From: Sinonovacula constricta
Lineage: Eukaryota > Mollusca > Bivalvia > Cardiida > Solecurtidae
DNA length: 64,000 nt
Assembly: GCA_007844125.1 (NCBI GenBank)
Contig: CM017556.1
Coordinates: 79,657,296 to 79,721,295, forward strand
Direction of reading: 5' to 3'
A program made the position numbers and the translations under genes. The notes beneath the pieces were generated by a model. That model was not told where the DNA came from. It did not search any database and worked only from the letters and a program-made list of their open reading frames with translations. How positions within the stretch are numbered: position 1 is the first letter of the stretch; the number at the start of each line of letters is the position of its first letter. Positions 56,701 to 62,700 of the stretch are shown here, one piece after another.

Positions 56701-59700
56701 ACTGCAACATATTTTGAAATAAGAAGAATGAAAAAACATAGCCCCACATGATTTGCACTTTGTATATTTTTAAATTATTGCCTCTTTATACAGCCCATAT
56801 ATGTATTGCTTAGAACTGATGTATACTCATGACCTCTATTATCATATGTGCAGTTTGGAGCGATACTAGATTGCCTACCTAAAAATGTCTAAAAAAATAG
56901 GTTCTCCTAAACTAAAATTCATGTAGTTTTCATCCCAATTAAGTCCAATATTTCTCACCTGTAAAGCTGATCAATGCTTGTATCTTTATATTTAATATTA
57001 ATAAACTTCCTTGACGGCATACAAGATATAACTGTATATTGTACCTGTGCTATATGTGTTCCAGCTGGTATCCCAGGTGAACCAGAACCACCGACAGTAA
57101 AGGACATCAAGACAGGAGAGTTTGAGGTCAGCTGGCTGGCACCCGATGACAATGGAGAAACTATCATACACTACATCCTGCAGTACAAGTAAGGCTGGGA
57201 ACCAATTAAAAGTCCAATAATTCACTTGGCTTTTTAATTGATGAATTAGAATAAATTGTTGTTAGATTTTTGCATCTTACAGTACAAGCTTGGATTCAAA
57301 AAAAACCTTTTCTCCATATTTTTTAAAGAATTCTGATATAGTTACTTAAAGTCTAAATCTTACTCTTTATGGTTGTATATTAATTATACAAATACTATAT
57401 TTACATATTTTAATGTTAAGGACAAACTGTAATTGTTTGTTTGTTTATTAGGTTTATCATCCCACCAACAGTATTTCACTTATCTGGAGACGGTATCCAC
57501 TTGAAGCTGATATAGTGCTGTCTTTACTGTGTATAGCATGCCGTGAACACCTAGCATGATACCACACCCAATGACATTATCCTAACACCGGGCCAACAAG
57601 TCGTGGAACTACTCTTATATTTGCTTGAGCATTAGCAAGGGTGTTATACCACTATCATTTTTTACCACTTTGTTATGTCGCGGCCCGGGATTGAACTTGG
57701 GGTTTACCATACCTGGAGCTGACGCTTTACTGATTGTGCTACCAGGTCTGGTCATTGAAATTGTATGCCTTAGTAGCAAAGTATGCAAGAAAGAATGACA
57801 TGTAGACATTTAGAGAATTAATTAAGCTGTGCTGGTGGTTCTAGGTGTGTGAAACACATTCCTTCAACAGGATCTGTGGGTTAAGAAACCTGTTGATGTG
57901 GCCTGTATAAAATAACTGATAATGGATATCATAACTTATTTATGATTTATGTCAAGAAACTCTGTGTCATACAAACTTTAAATAAGTTTAATCATCCCTT
58001 TTCTTTATCATTATAAATATTAAACCCAAAAATTATATTTGAATTAGTTTTATTTAGTTCAAATTTATTATTTGTTTAGCTGACAAACTTGCATACATTA
58101 TCACTATGTTCTATAACCGGGGTGTGTTAAAAAATAAATGTATAAACATGATAAATTATTACAGAATGTTGGACCGGGACAATTGGACATACCTCTACAA
58201 TACCAGTGAACAGAGGTGGGTGGTGTCAGACACTATGATCCAGCGAGGGTACACATACATGTTCCGGGTGTGTGCAGAGAACAAAAATGGCTGGGGACCC
58301 TATAGTATGAACAGCTCTCTCTTCTCCTACCCAGGCAAGTCATAAACTTGTTTTTTCTAATGTCCAACCAACACAATTCATGGTCATTATAATGATGCTC
58401 AGCTAGTTACTGGTGGAGAAAGACCCCAGACTCATGTCTGGGTTGCGCCCCCAGTGCACCTCAGGTTAGATGGAAAACCTCCCCACATGTAAGTTTTCAG
58501 CCAGACCGATACTTGAACCCGCACAGTGAGGGGCTGAGGTGTTACAAGTCAAGGTCATAGAAGACTCTTTAATAAGTTGGCAATTTTACCTTTTTTGTAA
58601 AAGTTTTATTTCATATTTTTAACAAATAACTTTGCCATTTCTTAATGCTCTGGAAAAGAAAATGGTTCCAGAAAGGCATGTAAATACAACCAAAGGGCTG
58701 ATATGAGATCAGTGTGCTGACACTATTGGTAAAAATTATATTAATGTATTTGTTTACTTAAATGAAGAGTATGAACATGACACTTAAAGTGATTGTAAGA
58801 TTTAAAAAGCTTAATCCAAACTTATAAAGAGTCATTTTTTCCATAATTAATTTTCTCAAAGTATACTGCTTTTGACATCATGACATTTGTTAATGATTAT
58901 GAATTTATCATTTTGTTTTGTTGCTGTTCCCTTTAATTTAGCATATGACATTTTTGCCCATTTCTGCTCAAATTTTGGCATTGTAAATAATCAAACAACT
59001 TCATGAATACTCCAAAGTCTATGTTAGCAATTCATAAACCCTCTAAATTGATACTTATGATTTTTGTTCATACCTCAAAACATTTGCTAGGGTATTAATA
59101 AAGAATCCTCAATCTTACTAAAAGAAATTTTCTTAAATTTGAAAAAATATTGCGAAACTTCTTAGGTTTTATAAATGAAACTTAATAAATTATATCTGTG
59201 ATATATTTCAAGATTTATAGACATTTCTTAAGTTTAAATCAGAAAAAAACCTTTACCATACCATAACCAACAGTAAACAACAATGGTAGTATAACATTAC
59301 ATGTACTTGATGCTTGTTTTTATGCTGACAGAGTTAAGGCATATACAAAAAAACAAAATTTAATCACTTTTTAACCAAAATCTTGTAGTAGCTGTAGTAA
59401 CTATATTGGAATGATGAATCCCAAAATCAATTATCCTTTTTATTACTGTACCCTGTAACAACATGAGGGAGGGGTGGAGAGAGAGAAATAGAGACACAGA
59501 GTGAGAGATGCTTGTGTGTGTGAGAGAAAGACTGAAAAGACAGAAAGAGGAGAGATCTAACAAGAAAGGGATGTATATCCATGGCATAATGATGTAATAT
59601 ATAAAGATCCACTTCTCCTTCAACCCAATATATGCATTATGACATTCGTTCATTGTATATAGAATTTGAATGAAAGTGTGCTTTGTAATATATTTCATCA

Positions 59701-62700
59701 TGTTGCAGAAATAACAACAAAAAAAATTTGGCTCTGGAACTGTATTGTTACACACAATATTATATTAATTATTCTTATTTCATTTCAGTTATTGAGATGG
59801 AGCCTGAGAATGGACAGATGTTAATTATTGTGATCATTGTTGTTTCTGTCCTGGTCATTGTCACTTTGCCAACCATAGCATTCTGTATTGGTAAGAAAAC
59901 TTGTTTACAAGATTTACATACAGTTACAATATTTGATAACATTTATGGCACTTTGCTGTGAATCTTTTTTTATAATAAAGATATCAATTTAAAAGGCTTA
60001 TACATGTAGAATAATAAATACCTTGTGACATGCTGTAGTGGTGTTAAATCATTTTGCCATAATAATGCATAGAAATGATTTGAAAGAGAAAGCTACAATT
60101 ATTTATTTACTTTGTGTTGGGATATATTCATACATGTGAACTTTTTCTAAAGGCCAAAGTGGGAGATTTTCACTTGCAAAGTGGGGGATTTGTTATTTTC
60201 ATATAAACAAAGAAGGAATTTATCTGTTTCCAAGTAGGGAGATTTCTGAAAATGTGTAAAACACCCATCATTTTCAAATAATTTTGAACCTTAAAAGTGG
60301 GAGTCTCCACTCAAAAGTGGGAGAGTTCACATGTATGTATATTGCTGTAAAACCTGTGACAGTTATAATGCTTAGTAATAATCTGAATGTGTTATTGTGA
60401 GTAATTGAATACAAATAGTCTCAAATTGAAAATTAATTGAATACTATTATAGTATGTGCTACAGATTGCAGTTACATGAAGTGGTATTAGTTATAGAAAT
60501 TGTTTATAAACATAATACTTGTGTAAAATCAAAGACTGAAAGATAATTGAATTTCCTTTCAGGGATAATTAGTCAAAAATGAGTAAACCCTTATTTCAAT
60601 TGTGGTTCGTATAACATCTTGGGTAGAACCTGTACTCAGGTCTTGATTACCTGGAGTAATGTTAAGTATATAGTCTTGCTCAAGGACTAAAATCTTCTAT
60701 CATGTATGGGGTTTTCTCCTGGAACCTCAAATTCCAAGTCATTCACCTTCACCTTAGTCCTTTTATGTGTTAAACATGAAGCAGCGTTTAGAAAAAAGTC
60801 AACTAAAATCTCCTTTCATGAATAGGATTTTTACCTGAGACCATCAAATCCTGAGTTATTTGCCTTCACCCCTAAACCTATTTATATGTTGTAGCATATT
60901 CAATGCCTACATATGATCTAAAAGAGAAAGCTTTTTATGTGCTAAAACTTCATTAAATGCTAATTCTCCAACTGCTTTAGTGTGTCGTCGGAGGAAAGAA
61001 GAGAAGAAGAAGCACAGTCAGTTCCTGGCAGTGTCTCGTGGACCGGACCTGGAACTGGCCACACTTAGGGAGCTACCCATGACTGCTGTCCAGCAGAGTA
61101 ACGCTCTCTATGCCTTGAAGTAAGTTTACGGGTTTTCTTTGTCGAAAAGCAAGTTGTAAGAAAATTGACTTTTTAGCATATTTGTATTGTTTAATGTAGA
61201 AAGTATAAGATGTCATTGCAACAGCCGTATGGTTACTATGGAGACTTCTAGTTGATTAATGATGGAAGATAAGTTACTATGGTAACTTTTAGTTGATTAT
61301 GGTAGAAGACTGTAGACATTTGTCATAAAAAGAATTTCCAACATTTTAGGTCAGATGGAAGAAAGGATCTTGTGAAATTTATTGTTTTCACTGTAAAGTC
61401 TAATGACTCAAAGTATTGAATGACAGAAACATATTTTCAATATTTCTTCTTGATTTTTGCTGTTATTTTTGACTTGTAAAATCAGCAGGTTAGAAAAAAA
61501 TTCAGCATTTTCCATCAATTGGCCATTATGACATTGTTATGGGGACATTCACTTCTTAATTAGGACCTTCTCAAATGTGTTGATATGATTGTTTTGTTTT
61601 GTAAGTAGGCAGCAGACCTTGGAAGGTTCTTGCATGTGTGAAACAGATAAAGACAGAATCATGTAAAAATATGCAAAAAATTTGAACTTGGTCTTTCAGA
61701 ATCAACAAATTATTTTATGAGTAATTTTTAAGAAAGATTGATTCAGATACCCTTTCATTATCAATTTTTATAGTTAATGCACTATTTTATATCTAAGCCA
61801 TTCAGGTCATTAGCAGTGATGTATAAACAGAGACTTAAAAGAAATTGCCATAGCTTTCTTTCTGGTCCATTCTTCAAAAAATATAGTTTGGTACCAATTA
61901 ACTTTCATCGACTTCTAACAATTCTAATTTCACAGGTATTCTGTATCATATAAATGTGTTTATCTTGTGTCACTACAGCCTGGTTCCCACAGATGATGAT
62001 ATAGCAGCTTTGCCCCATTTCCGCCGGGACCAGCTGGTGCTCTGTAAGTTCCTTGGCAGTGGAGCATTCGGAGAGGTGTTCGAGGGTGTGGCTAAAAATA
62101 TACTCAACGAGAGCTCTGGGGACACTCGCTGTGCTGTTAAGGTAAAAAATGTTGTTTTGTCATTATTCTTTATGAACATACCCCAATAACTAAATAGAAA
62201 AAGAAAGCATTTTTATCATACTGACATGCCCCTTTTTTTCTTTATATTGACACTTGTAAGTGTGCCTCAGTCTTGAAAACTCTTGATAAATGTAGAGTTA
62301 TGAGAGACATTAGTGAAATACTCTCCCCTGAATAATCCCTCAGTGCAAGTAGGTCTTTACATTAGTTTTACTTGGTTTTATGCTTGTGTCTTTGGAGTAT
62401 ATGTTGACTTTCATGCCTTCCTTATGATACCCAGGTTAACTGTCATCAAGAAACACTTCCAATTTCTTGTTTAAATAGCATATCTCTATAAGTATTTAAG
62501 TAAAGAATTTCACTGTTTTTTAATTACACCATCTGCAAAGAAACAGGTGATAAGAACTTCAACTAAAAGGAACTACCTACTATTTGGAAAACCTTGGATA
62601 TTATCTAACAAGTGAGACAATTTCCATGTCACCAATGTACCCCGTTCAAACTCCAGTCCTTAATGTATACCTTATTTCTCATACTGACACTACATAAGAG

